64,000 nucleotides of DNA from Amycolatopsis acididurans (lineage in GTDB: Bacteria; Actinomycetota; Actinomycetes; Mycobacteriales; Pseudonocardiaceae): the NCBI RefSeq assembly GCF_012328925.1, contig NZ_JAAXLS010000030.1, positions 1 to 64,000 of the forward strand. Reading direction: 5' to 3'. Position 1 is the first letter of the stretch. Every line of letters begins with the position of its first letter. A model generated the notes under the pieces. It searched no databases. It saw only the letters and a list, made by a program, of their open reading frames with translations, and was not told where the DNA came from. Below, piece after piece: positions 17,030 to 25,435 of the stretch. Both the position numbers and the translations under genes were made by a program.

Positions 17030-17770
17030 CTAACGAGGCAGCAGCGCCGCCAGCTCGCGCGCGGCCTCGCGCAACGCCGGCACGAAACCCTTCAGATCGT
17101 CGACGCTGAGCTGGTAGGCCGGACCCGCCGTGGACAGGGCCGCGATCGCGGTGCCGTCCGGGGTGCGGATCGGCACACCGACGGCGCGGATACCGGCCTC
17201 GTGCTCCTCGTCGGCGATCGCGAAACCCTGCTCGCGCACCGAGTCGATCTCGGCGGCGAACGCCGCGCGCGAGGTGATCGTGCGTGGCGCGAGCGGGGTC
17301 AGCTCCAGGCTCGCCACCAGTTCGTCCCGGTGCGGCGCGAACGCGACCAGGCATTTGCCCATCGACGTGCAGTGCAGCGGACCACGCTCGCCGGGCTCGC
17401 CCCGGATCTGCAACCGCCTGCTGCCCTGCACGGTGTGCACGTAGACCTGGTTGTGCCCGTCCAGCACGGCCATCAGCGTGGGCTCCCCGGTCTCCGCCGA
17501 CAGCCGGTTCATCACCGGCAGCGCGACGCCCGCGAAACCGCGCGCGTGCGAAACCTGTTGTCCCAGCTCGAAAAGCCGCAGCCCGAGCGAGTAGCGCTTG
17601 GACGCCGGATCGCTGCTCGCGAACCCCTCACCGTGCAGCGAGCTGAGCAGCCGGTGCGTGGTGCTGACCGGGTATCCGGCGACGCGCGCGAGTTCGGACA
17701 GGGCGACGCCCTCGGGGTAGCTCCCGAGCAGCGACAGCAGGCGCAGGGCCTTGCCGACCATATCCGCCAT
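17030..17770 (-). CDS. IclR-family transcriptional regulator
   Basis: 246 residues. N-terminal winged helix (KALRLLSLLGSYPEGVALSE, then LARVAGYPVSTTHRLLSSLH) and a C-terminal effector domain (LHCTSMGKCLVAFAP, FAIADEEHEAGIRAVGVPI). IclR proteins usually bind small acids and control adjacent catabolic or transport genes. It is divergent from an MFS transporter with two palindromes between them. The ATG at 17770 follows GGGGGCG; a longer frame to 17818 would run into the palindromes and is not used. Confidence 0.9.
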   Translation of the reverse strand: MADMVGKALRLLSLLGSYPEGVALSELARVAGYPVSTTHRLLSSLHGEGFASSDPASKRYSLGLRLFELGQQVSHARGFAGVALPVMNRLSAETGEPTLMAVLDGHNQVYVHTVQGSRRLQIRGEPGERGPLHCTSMGKCLVAFAPHRDELVASLELTPLAPRTITSRAAFAAEIDSVREQGFAIADEEHEAGIRAVGVPIRTPDGTAIAALSTAGPAYQLSVDDLKGFVPALREAARELAALLPR

Positions 17771-17817
17771 ATCGCCCCCTTGACGCGACAAGTCCTGGCG
17801 AAGCACACTCAACTTCA

Positions 17818-17854
17818 CCGTATTACGGAATAGCTTTCCATATTACGGAAAGCT
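17818..17854. promoter_or_regulatory. Double palindrome operator between IclR and MFS genes
   Basis: CCGTATTACGG (17818-17828) is a perfect 11-bp palindrome. Four bases on, AGCTTTCC (17832-17839) and GGAAAGCT (17847-17854) form a perfect 8-bp inverted repeat with a 7-base spacer. TATTACGGAA occurs in both (17821 and 17841). This is the expected place for an IclR operator controlling both genes. Confidence 0.7.
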
Positions 17855-17890
17855 CGTCAATGGCGACAGTAACGGCGACAGGAGAAAGCG

Positions 17891-19180
17891 ATGAAAACCG
17901 TCGAGCAGGCGGGGACGGCCGTACTCGGGCGGCAGCGCTGGCTGCGCCTGATCCCGATCGTCTTCGTCACCTACAGCCTCGCCTACCTCGACCGGTCGAA
18001 CTTCTCGATCGCGACCGCCGGCGGGATGTCCAAGGACCTGCACCTGACCAGCGCGACGTCGGGCCTGATCGGGGCGTCGTTCTTCATCGGCTACTTCCTG
18101 CTCCAGGTGCCCGGCGTGCTCTACGCCGACCGCCGCAGCGTGCGGGACCTGATCTTCTACTCGGTGCTGGCCTGGGGCGTGCTCGCGACGTTGCAGGGCC
18201 TGCTCAGCAACGTCGTCGCGCTGATCGTGGTGCGGTTCCTGCTCGGCGCCGTCGAGGCCGCCGTGCTGCCCGCGCTCGTCGTGCTGCTCGCGCGCTGGTT
18301 CACCAAGGCCGAGCGCGGCCGCGCGAACGCGTTCCTGATCCTCGGCAATCCGGTCACCGTGTTGTGGCTGTCGGCCGTGTCCGGTTACCTGGTCGAGGCG
18401 ACCTCGTGGCGCGGCATGTTCATCGTCGAGGGTGTGCCCGCGCTGATCTGGGCCTTCTACTTCCGCTCGCAGGTCCGCGACCGGCCCGCGGACGCCGCCT
18501 GGCTCGCCCCGGGCGAACGCGACGCCGTCGAGCAGGAGATCACCGCCGAACAGGCCGAACTCGCGAAGGTCACCAGGACCGACCGGCCCCTGCGCGCGGC
18601 CTTCACCTCGCCCGCGGTGCTGCTGCTCGCGGTGCAGTACCTGCTGTGGAGCATCGGCGTGTACGGCTTCGTGTTCTGGCTGCCCTCGATCGTCAAGGCC
18701 GGATCCTCGGCGGGCATCGGTGCCACCGGGCTGCTGTCGGCCGTCCCGTACGCGTTCGCGGTCGTCGCGATGCTGTTCAACTCCCGTAGCTCCGACCGGC
18801 TCGGCGCGCGCCGTCACTTCGTGTGGCCGTGGCTGCTCGGCGGCGCGGTCGCCTTCTACGGTTCGTACCTGCTCGGCGCGCACCGGTTCTGGTGGTCGTT
18901 CGTGCTGCTGATCGTCGCGGCGATCGCGTTGTACGCGCCGTACGGCCCGTTCTTCGCGATGATCTCCGAACTGCTGCCGCAGGGCACGGCGGGTGTCGCG
19001 GTGGCGGTCATCAACGCCGCAGGGGCGCTCGGTGGTTTCCTCGGCACGTATCTGGTGGGCTGGCTGAAGAACGCGACCGGCAGCTCCGCCGCCGCGTTCC
19101 TGATGCTCGCCGCCACCATGGCCGCGGCCGCCGTCGTGCTACTGGTGGTGCCCACGAAACGAAAAGAAAGGACCGCATGA
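17891..19180 (+). CDS. MFS transporter, anion:cation-symporter-like
   Basis: 429 residues with about twelve hydrophobic helices and the N-terminal signature IPIVFVTYSLAYLDRSNFSI of the ACS family (tartrate, phthalate, 4-hydroxyphenylacetate and hexuronate transporters). A cytoplasmic loop lies at about 195-235. Ribosome site GGAG before ATG. The stop overlaps the start of the hydroxyacid dehydrogenase gene as ATGA, so the likely cargo is an organic acid. Probably controlled by the divergent IclR protein. Confidence 0.88.
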   Translation: MKTVEQAGTAVLGRQRWLRLIPIVFVTYSLAYLDRSNFSIATAGGMSKDLHLTSATSGLIGASFFIGYFLLQVPGVLYADRRSVRDLIFYSVLAWGVLATLQGLLSNVVALIVVRFLLGAVEAAVLPALVVLLARWFTKAERGRANAFLILGNPVTVLWLSAVSGYLVEATSWRGMFIVEGVPALIWAFYFRSQVRDRPADAAWLAPGERDAVEQEITAEQAELAKVTRTDRPLRAAFTSPAVLLLAVQYLLWSIGVYGFVFWLPSIVKAGSSAGIGATGLLSAVPYAFAVVAMLFNSRSSDRLGARRHFVWPWLLGGAVAFYGSYLLGAHRFWWSFVLLIVAAIALYAPYGPFFAMISELLPQGTAGVAVAVINAAGALGGFLGTYLVGWLKNATGSSAAAFLMLAATMAAAAVVLLVVPTKRKERTA

Positions 19181-20067
19181 CCCGCGTTCTGTTGCCCTGG
19201 CCGGATATCGCCGTGCCGGGCGAGCTGGAGGCGACGGTCTGGGACGGCACCGGCGCACCGCCGCCGGGACTGGACGACGTCGAGTTCTACGTGCTGCCCT
19301 ACGACCGGGGCGCCGAGCCGCCGAAGCTCATTCCGCGGCTGCCGTCGTTGCGGGTGGTCCAGACGCTCTCCGCCGGGTACGACAACCTGCTACCGCTGCT
19401 GCCCGAGGGCGTGCTGCTCGCGAACGGGCGCGGGCTGCACGACCTCAGCGTCGCCGAGCACACGCTCGCGCTGATCCTCGCCGCCCAGCGCGACATGCCG
19501 CGCTGGTTCGCGCAGCAGCGGGTCGGTTCGTGGGACCGCGAGCACACGCGCTCGCTGGCCGACTCTCGCGTGCTGCTGGTCGGGTACGGCTCGATCGGGA
19601 AGGCGATCGAGCGCTACCTCGTGGCCGGTGAGGCCGAGGTCGTGCCGGTCGCCAGCAGCGCGCGGGAAGGCGTGCACGGGATCGATGAACTCCCCCGGCT
19701 GCTGCCCACCGCTGACATCGTGGTTCTCGTGCTGCCGGACACGCCCGCGACGCGTGGCGTGCTCGGCGCCGGGGAACTGGCCGCACTGCCCGATGCGGCA
19801 CTGGTCGTCAACGTCGGCCGTGGCACCGCGGTCGACACCGACGCGCTGACCGCCGAGGTGGCCGCGGGGCGCCTGCGTGCCGCGATCGACGTGGTGGACC
19901 CGGAACCGCTGCCGTCGGACCATCCCTTGTGGACACTGGAGGGCGCCGTCATCACCCCGCACATCGGGGGCGGCTCGGCGTCGTTCCATCCGCGTGCCCA
20001 GCGGCTCGTGGAACGGCAGCTCGCGCACTTCGCGAAGGACGAGACCCTGGAGAACGTGGTCCGCTGA
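19177..20067 (+). CDS. D-2-hydroxyacid dehydrogenase family protein
   Basis: 296 residues. The Rossmann motif VLLVGYGSIGKAIERYL is near residue 131. The catalytic triad is visible as the Arg in NVGRGTAVD, the Glu in DVVDPEPLP and the His in ITPHIGGGSASFHP. It probably reduces a 2-oxoacid or oxidises a D-2-hydroxyacid with NAD(P)H. Translationally coupled to the MFS transporter. Only eight bases separate its stop from the convergent cysteine-rich gene. Confidence 0.9.
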   Translation: MTRVLLPWPDIAVPGELEATVWDGTGAPPPGLDDVEFYVLPYDRGAEPPKLIPRLPSLRVVQTLSAGYDNLLPLLPEGVLLANGRGLHDLSVAEHTLALILAAQRDMPRWFAQQRVGSWDREHTRSLADSRVLLVGYGSIGKAIERYLVAGEAEVVPVASSAREGVHGIDELPRLLPTADIVVLVLPDTPATRGVLGAGELAALPDAALVVNVGRGTAVDTDALTAEVAAGRLRAAIDVVDPEPLPSDHPLWTLEGAVITPHIGGGSASFHPRAQRLVERQLAHFAKDETLENVVR

Positions 20068-20075
20068 CGGCCCGG

Positions 20076-20264
20076 TCAGCAGGCCTGCGCGTACTCCTCG
20101 ATCTCCAGCGTGGCCGTGCACGCGCAGCCGCCGTCGATCTCCTCGCAGGAGATGGTCAGCCGGTGCCGCACGAGGTCGAGGTCGGTGCAGTCCGGGTCGG
20201 TGCACTCGACGAACGTGTCCTCGTGCTGGATCAGGGTGCCGTCGCAACGATCCAGGTGGTCCAT
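20076..20264 (-). CDS. Cysteine-rich mini-protein downstream of ku
   Basis: 62 residues with eight cysteines (residues 7, 21, 26, 40, 47, 49 and 62 among them) and an acidic composition: MDHLDRCDGTLIQHEDTFVE, then CTDPDCTDLD, then a CEEIDGGCACTATLEIEEYA tail. The spacing suggests a small zinc-binding fold. The ATG at 20264 follows GGAAGGTG. It lies 95 bases downstream of ku on the same strand. Long frames through this region that start inside ku are out of frame with it. I do not recognise a family. Confidence 0.6.
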   Translation of the reverse strand: MDHLDRCDGTLIQHEDTFVECTDPDCTDLDLVRHRLTISCEEIDGGCACTATLEIEEYAQAC

Positions 20265-20359
20265 GATCGACACCTTCCGCCGGGGGTCATGGCAACTCCC
20301 GTTGGTATCACCCAGGGCGGCGGAAGGCGGGGAGGACGCTCCGGCGTGTCGCCGAGACG

Positions 20360-21208
20360 TCAGGCACTCTTCGAAGAACGCCTGGTCGTCGTGGTCTTCT
20401 TGGCGGGCGTCTTGCGCGCGGCGGGCTTGCGGGCCTTCTTCGCCTCGGACACGCTCGCCTCCAGCGCCGCCATCAGGTCCACGACCTCCGACTTCGCCGC
20501 GCGCTTGGGCGTCTTCCTGGTGTCCTTGCCCGCGACCTTCGCCTCGATCATCGACTCCAGCGCCTCGCGGTAGCTGTCGGTGTACTTGCCGGGGTCGAAC
20601 ACCGGCTCGGACAGCGAGTCGATGAGCGAACCCGCCATGGCCAGCTCCTGCGAGCGCACCTGCGGCGGGTCCTCGTTGAGGAAACCGAAGTCGGGTGTGC
20701 GCACCTCGTCCGGCCACAGCATGGTGGTCATGACCAGCACGTCGTTGTGCACCCGCAGCAGCGCGAGCGTTTCGCGCTGGCGCAACGCGACCTTGGCGAT
20801 GGCCACGTGACCGGACTTGTGCAGCGCGTCGCGCAGCAGCACGTACGGCTTCACCGCCGGTTTCTGCGGTTCGAGGTAGTAGTGCTTGTCGTAGTGCAGT
20901 GGATCGATGGCCTCCAGCGGCACGAATTCCAGCACGTCGATCACGTTGGAGCTGGACAGCGGCAGCTCCTTGAGGTCGTCGTCGGTGATCACGACCATCT
21001 CGCCGTCGTCGAGCTCGTAGCCCTTGGCGATGTCGGCGTAGGGCACCTCGACGTTCTCGATCGAGCAGTAGCGCTTGTACTGGATGCGCCCGCCGTCGCT
21101 CGCGTGCACCTGGCGCAGCGAGACGTTCTTGTTCTCCGTCGCCGCGTACAGGCTGATCGGAATCGTGACCAACCCGAACGAAACGGATCCCTTCCACATC
21201 GATCGCAT
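20360..21208 (-). CDS. ku: Non-homologous end joining protein Ku
   Basis: 282 residues. The Ku core runs from MRSMWKGSVSFGLVTIPISL, through KRYCSIENVEVPYADIAKGY and EFVPLEAIDPLHYDKHYYLE, to ALESMIEAKVAG near residue 225. The last 30 residues are a Lys/Ala-rich tail (KKARKPAARKTPAKKTTTTR), as in mycobacterial and streptomycete Ku forms that recruit LigD or bridge DNA. It binds double-strand ends as a homodimer. The start was placed at the conserved MRSMWKG, with GGGAGG about ten bases upstream. No ligD is in the window. Confidence 0.95.
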   Translation of the reverse strand: MRSMWKGSVSFGLVTIPISLYAATENKNVSLRQVHASDGGRIQYKRYCSIENVEVPYADIAKGYELDDGEMVVITDDDLKELPLSSSNVIDVLEFVPLEAIDPLHYDKHYYLEPQKPAVKPYVLLRDALHKSGHVAIAKVALRQRETLALLRVHNDVLVMTTMLWPDEVRTPDFGFLNEDPPQVRSQELAMAGSLIDSLSEPVFDPGKYTDSYREALESMIEAKVAGKDTRKTPKRAAKSEVVDLMAALEASVSEAKKARKPAARKTPAKKTTTTRRSSKSA

Positions 21209-21277
21209 CGCAAGCGCCCTCCCGCTCACGGAGACGTAGCTCCTGGTCACGACCGTACGCGTTGCGGCGCCCGTGGA

Positions 21278-21838
21278 CTAGTTGCGACTTGCCGCCCGAA
21301 CGAGCGCCGCGGCGGCCGTCCTGCCGTGGCGCGCCGGGTCCGTTCGGCCGAAGATCCCCGCGGTGACCATGGCTCCCTCGGCCAGAAGGAGCAGCTGGTC
21401 GGTCAGTTCGGTGGGCAATGCGGCCTCACCGACCAGACCGCCGAGGTAGGACCGGAATGCACTCTTATGGCGGCGTGCCTGCGCCGCCACGGCCTCGGAG
21501 ACCGCGCCGAGTTCACCGAAGGAGTTGATCCACGCGCAGCCGCGGAAGCCCGGCTCGGCGAACCACCGTTCGAGCCAGTCGAACACGGCGAGGATCCGTT
21601 CGCGCGGGTCCTCGACGGTGTCCACGTACACGGCCAGCCGCGCCCGCCAACGCGTGTCCCGGCGTTCCAGATAGGCCTCGACGAGCTGATCCTTGGCGGG
21701 AAACACCTGGTAGAGGCGCTTGAGCGAGACGCCGGAGGCGGAGCGGATGTCGTCCATACCGACCGTCTGGATGCCGCGCGTATAGAACAAGTCCTCGGCC
21801 GCGTCGAGCAGCCGCACCCGTGCGGTCTCGCGATCCAT
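21278..21838 (-). CDS. TetR-family regulator
   Basis: 186 residues. DNA-binding head ARVRLLDAAEDLFYTRGIQT, VGMDDIRSASGVSLKRLYQV, then a TetR_C-type ligand domain with FRGCAWINSFGELG. Ribosome site GGAGGAGTGAGG right before ATG. It is divergent from a mycothiol-dependent enzyme gene 83 bases away, with an ACTGT-N5-ACAGT palindrome between them, so local control of that gene is likely. Ligand unknown. Confidence 0.88.
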   Translation of the reverse strand: MDRETARVRLLDAAEDLFYTRGIQTVGMDDIRSASGVSLKRLYQVFPAKDQLVEAYLERRDTRWRARLAVYVDTVEDPRERILAVFDWLERWFAEPGFRGCAWINSFGELGAVSEAVAAQARRHKSAFRSYLGGLVGEAALPTELTDQLLLLAEGAMVTAGIFGRTDPARHGRTAAAALVRAASRN

Positions 21839-21862
21839 CCTCACTCCTCCGGTGCCGACTGT

Positions 21863-21877
21863 ACTGTTCTCCACAGT
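21863..21877. promoter_or_regulatory. Candidate operator between TetR and MDMPI-family genes
   Basis: ACTGTTCTCCACAGT is a 5-bp perfect inverted repeat with a 5-base spacer, centred in the 83-base divergent region, 25 bases upstream of the TetR start. The size and place suit a TetR site. Confidence 0.45.
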
Positions 21878-21921
21878 GGAAAGTTGTTCCCAGCCTGAAG
21901 AAAGATTCCTAGGCTGGCGGC

Positions 21922-22599
21922 ATGACCGAGCTGACCCAACGGCTCGCGTGGGTCGACGAGGGCTCGCGGATCTTCCTCGAGCGGCTGGAGCAGCTGCCCG
22001 ACCGCGCCTTCGCCGACCAGAGCACGCTGCCTGGCTGGACCAACGCACATCTCGTCGCGCACGTCGGCTACAACGCCAAAGCCCTTTCCCGGCTCGTGCA
22101 CTGGGCCGGCACCGGCGAAGAGACGCGGATGTACGCGAGCCCCGAGGCGCGCAACGAGGAGATCGAGGACGGCGCGAAGCTGTCGCCGATCGAACTGCGC
22201 ACGCTGGCCACCGAATCCGACGAGCGGCTGCGCCGCGAGCTCGCCGCACTGACCGACTGGAACGCGGAGGTCCGCACGGCGCAGGGCCGGACCGTGCCCG
22301 CGACGGAGATCCCGTGGATGCGCACGCGCGAGCTGTGGATTCACGCCGTGGACCTGGGAACGGGCTTCGGGTTCACCGACTTCCCCGCCGAGCTGATCGA
22401 CGCGCTGATCACCGACATCGCCGGCACCCGCGCCGCACGTGACCAGGGCCCGCCCGTCGTGCTGCGCCCCGACGACCGCACCCGCGAATGGCGGATCGGC
22501 GAGGACGGCAAGGTCATCGGCGGCAAGGCCGCGGACATCTGCCGTTGGCTCGCCGGGCGCGGCCCGCTGGACGCCCCGGACCTTGGCCGCTGGCTGTAG
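21922..22599 (+). CDS. Maleylpyruvate isomerase family mycothiol-dependent enzyme
   Basis: 225 residues. The N-terminal DinB-like metal domain has LPGWTNAHLVAHVGYNAKAL (His ligand near residue 48) and the paired ligands E and H in TRELWIHAVDLGTGF near residue 138. The C-terminal part is the small MDMPI cap. Members use mycothiol as cofactor, which supports an actinobacterial host. The substrate need not be maleylpyruvate. Divergent from TetR; a hairpin terminator overlaps the stop codon. Confidence 0.88.
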   Translation: MTELTQRLAWVDEGSRIFLERLEQLPDRAFADQSTLPGWTNAHLVAHVGYNAKALSRLVHWAGTGEETRMYASPEARNEEIEDGAKLSPIELRTLATESDERLRRELAALTDWNAEVRTAQGRTVPATEIPWMRTRELWIHAVDLGTGFGFTDFPAELIDALITDIAGTRAARDQGPPVVLRPDDRTREWRIGEDGKVIGGKAADICRWLAGRGPLDAPDLGRWL

Positions 22600-22607
22600 C
22601 CAAGGTC
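22579..22607. terminator. Hairpin overlapping the stop of the MDMPI-family gene
   Basis: GACCTTGGC (22579-22587) pairs perfectly with GCCAAGGTC (22599-22607) over an 11-base loop. It spans the stop codon at 22597-22599 and sits between two convergent genes. No U-tract. Confidence 0.5.
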
Positions 22608-22657
22608 AGCCGGGTCCGTCGCCGGCGGCGGCCGCGACGGTGGGGTTCATCGGCATG

Positions 22658-23119
22658 TCACTGACCGCGCAGGAGGTCGCGGGTGACTTCGAGCTGACCG
22701 TGGTGCTGCGCGAGTTCCTCGTACGCGTGCTGCAGCGCGCCGCCCTGCGACTGTTCGACGACCGTGCCCTGGTAGTGCGCGTGCACCGGACCGCGCAGCG
22801 GCGCCCGGAAGTCCGCGACGGCGAGGTCCTCGCGCAGCTGCCGCTTCGCCGCCTCGACACGCGCCACGAGATCGGCCACCGCGCCGGTCGCGGTGAACTC
22901 GGCGTCCCGGTCGCGCTCGACCTGCCTGCCCGCGACGAGCTTGCCTGCCCAGAACTCGAGCACGCCGAGGCAATGCGTGACGAGCCCGAACGGCGTGTTC
23001 GCGCCGGGCAGGCCGGGCCGGGTGTTCGCGCGCTCGTCGCCGAGTTCGGTGAGGATCGCGGCCATGCCGTCCAGCGCGCGATCCGCGTAGAAGAGGTACT
23101 CCTCCGAGGTGATCAGCAC
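22658..23119 (-). CDS. DinB/DUF664-family protein
   Basis: 153 residues of a second DinB-like four-helix protein: MLITSEEYLFYADRALDGMA, GLVTHCLGVLEFWAGKLVAG with a His ligand near residue 49, and ALQHAYEELAQHHGQLEVTR with the C-terminal histidines near 131-141. Function unknown; thiol-transferase-like or metal-dependent chemistry is typical of the fold. It lies 17 bases downstream of the CoxE-like gene on the opposite (stop-proximal) side, all on the minus strand. Confidence 0.85.
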   Translation of the reverse strand: MLITSEEYLFYADRALDGMAAILTELGDERANTRPGLPGANTPFGLVTHCLGVLEFWAGKLVAGRQVERDRDAEFTATGAVADLVARVEAAKRQLREDLAVADFRAPLRGPVHAHYQGTVVEQSQGGALQHAYEELAQHHGQLEVTRDLLRGQ

Positions 23120-23136
23120 GCTTCCACCCTAGGGGC

Positions 23137-24489
23137 TCAGCCGGGTAGCAGCTCCGTCACGAGCCGGGACAGCTGCCGCAGGTTGCGGCACTCGTACATC
23201 GGCACGAGCTTGCCGTAGCGCAGTGCCGCCGAATCGCCGGTCCCCCAGTTGGACCGCGCCTCCGGGTTGAGCCAGTACACGTGCCGCGCCCGCTCGGCGA
23301 TGCGCCGCACGGCAACGAGGTTCGGATCGCCGCCGTTGGTGCGGCCGTCGCCGAGGATCAGCACCGACGTGCGCGGGCCGACGACATCGGGCCATTCTTC
23401 GACGAAACTGCGCAGCGAATCGCCGTAGTCGCTGTTGATGCCCCATTTCGTGAGCCGGGCCTCGGTCATGATCCGCCGCGCGAGGCCTTCCGGGTCGGCG
23501 GCGCCCGCGCTGACCATGTCGGTGATCTCGTCGGTCAGCCCGACGAACGCGAAGCTGCGCACCTTCGAGAACTGGTCCGCCAGCGCCTGCACCAGCAGCA
23601 GGGTGAACTGCGCGAACCCGGCCACCGAGCCCGACATGTCGCACAGCAGCACCAGTTCCGGCCTGCCCGGCCGCCGGTCCCGCATCGCCGGGCGCATCGG
23701 CACCCCGCCGGTGGCCAGCGACCGGCGCAGCGTGCGGCGCAGGTCGATCTGGCCGCGCCGGGTGCGGCGGCGACGGGTCGACAGGCGCGTCGCGAGCTTG
23801 CGCGACAACGGCTGGATCGTGCGGCGCAGATCGGCGATCTGGTCGCGGCTGGCGTTGGTGAAGCTCACCAGCTCGGTGTGCGGCGCGACGGCGTGCTTGG
23901 AAATCCGGTCCCTGCCACGGAGTTCGGCCGTGCGGCGGCGCGCCTCGGCCTGCACGTACTCGCGGAACTCCGCGATCCGCGACCGCGCCTCGCGCTGTGC
24001 GATCGCCTCGCCGAGCCCCTCGTCCTGTTCCCCGCGGATCGCCTCGAGTACCCGCTCCAGCAACGAATCCGGCCGGATCCTGGACAGGGTCTGATACGCC
24101 GACCAGCCGCTCATCCCGCCCGTGGAGCCGTACTGGCCGTACTCGCCCACCCCCGCGCCGGCCAGCGCGCGCATGCCTTCGGAATCCCCCTCGCCCATCG
24201 CGGCGACCAGCTCGTTGCGCAGCGATTCGAGATCCTCGACCTCCGCCGCGGTTTCGGCGGTGCCGACGGCGGCCGGGAAGTACAGATCGAACACCGCGTC
24301 GAAGGTCGCGCGCTGCCCGGACCGGCGCAGCACGGTCGCGGCGAGCGCGGCGCGCAGTTGCTCGCGGTCGGCCAGCCCGAGCACGTCGACGGCGGCGGCA
24401 GCGTCCACGGTCTCGCCCGGCCCGACCGGAATTCCGTGCTCCCGCAAGGATCCGACGAACTCGACCAGCCGGGTCGGCAGCCCACTCAT
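23137..24489 (-). CDS. CoxE-like VWA-domain protein
   Basis: 450 residues. The N-terminal helical region contains a very basic stretch (RKLATRLSTRRRRTRRGQID near residue 230). The C-terminal half is a von Willebrand A domain with the MIDAS motif DMSGS near residue 285 and TDEITDMVSAG. CoxE/MoxR pairs act as chaperone-like systems that insert metals or remodel metalloenzymes. Its start overlaps the stop of the MoxR gene (ATGA), the usual pairing. No CO dehydrogenase or other obvious client gene is nearby. Confidence 0.9.
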   Translation of the reverse strand: MSGLPTRLVEFVGSLREHGIPVGPGETVDAAAAVDVLGLADREQLRAALAATVLRRSGQRATFDAVFDLYFPAAVGTAETAAEVEDLESLRNELVAAMGEGDSEGMRALAGAGVGEYGQYGSTGGMSGWSAYQTLSRIRPDSLLERVLEAIRGEQDEGLGEAIAQREARSRIAEFREYVQAEARRRTAELRGRDRISKHAVAPHTELVSFTNASRDQIADLRRTIQPLSRKLATRLSTRRRRTRRGQIDLRRTLRRSLATGGVPMRPAMRDRRPGRPELVLLCDMSGSVAGFAQFTLLLVQALADQFSKVRSFAFVGLTDEITDMVSAGAADPEGLARRIMTEARLTKWGINSDYGDSLRSFVEEWPDVVGPRTSVLILGDGRTNGGDPNLVAVRRIAERARHVYWLNPEARSNWGTGDSAALRYGKLVPMYECRNLRQLSRLVTELLPG

Positions 24490-25361
24490 GCCAGCAGCCG
24501 GTCCAGTTTCAGCTCGGCGGCGGCCTTGTGGTGATCGGCCTGGTACTTCAGGATCACGCCGAGGCTGTCCTCCACCACCTGCTCGTCGAGCGTGTCCGCG
24601 CCCAGCGCGAGCAGGGTGCGTGCCCAGTCGACCGACTCGGCGATCGAGGGCGCCTTACGCAGTTCCATGGTGCGCAACGCGCCGACGACGCGTACGAGCG
24701 ATTCGGCCAGTTCCGCGTCGAGACCGGGCACCTTGAGCGTGACGATGTCGCGTTCGAGCTCCGGCGACGGGAAATCCAGGTGCAGGAACAGGCAGCGCCG
24801 TTTGAGCGCCTCGGAAAGCTCGCGCGTCGCGTTGGAGGTCAGCAGCACGAACGGCCGCCGGGTCGCGGTGATCGTGCCCAGTTCCGGGACGGTGACCTGA
24901 AAGTCGCCGAGCACCTCCAGCAGCAGGCCCTCCATCTCGACGTCGGACTTGTCGGTCTCGTCGATCAGCAGCACGGTCGGGTCGGGGTTGCGGATCGCCT
25001 TGAGCAGCGGCCGGGGCAGCAGGAACTCCTCGCTGAACACCTGGTCGCGGGTCTCTTCCCAGCCTTCGTCACGGCCGGCCGTGATGCGCAGCAGCTGCTT
25101 GGCATGGTTCCACTCGTACAGCGCGCGGGCCTCGTCGATGCCCTCGTAGCACTGCAGGCGCACCAGTTCGCTGCCGGTCGCCTCGGCCAGCGCACGCGCC
25201 AGTTCGGTCTTGCCGACACCGGCGGGGCCTTCGACCAGGAGCGGTTTGCCGAGCCGGTCGGCGAGGAACACGGTGGTCGCGACCGGTGTGGAGGCCAGGT
25301 ATCCGGCCCCGGCGAGCCGCTCGACCACCTCATCGACCGAACCGAACAGCGGTTCCTGCAT
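24486..25361 (-). CDS. MoxR/CoxD-type AAA+ ATPase
   Basis: 291 residues. Walker A GPAGVGKTELARAL near residue 46, Walker B TVLLIDETDKSD near residue 110, sensor LTSNATRELSEALKRRCLFL near 160. This subfamily works with a VWA protein to remodel or activate a target enzyme. Coupled to the CoxE-like gene by the ATGA overlap. Upstream are 74 non-coding bases and the SnoaL-like gene on the same strand. Confidence 0.92.
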   Translation of the reverse strand: MQEPLFGSVDEVVERLAGAGYLASTPVATTVFLADRLGKPLLVEGPAGVGKTELARALAEATGSELVRLQCYEGIDEARALYEWNHAKQLLRITAGRDEGWEETRDQVFSEEFLLPRPLLKAIRNPDPTVLLIDETDKSDVEMEGLLLEVLGDFQVTVPELGTITATRRPFVLLTSNATRELSEALKRRCLFLHLDFPSPELERDIVTLKVPGLDAELAESLVRVVGALRTMELRKAPSIAESVDWARTLLALGADTLDEQVVEDSLGVILKYQADHHKAAAELKLDRLLA

Positions 25362-25435
25362 CGCGCCTCCCTGCGTACGAGCGTCCGCTTATTCTCCGCC
25401 CCCTCGCCCGGTGTCACGGACGAGCGTGCGCAAGG

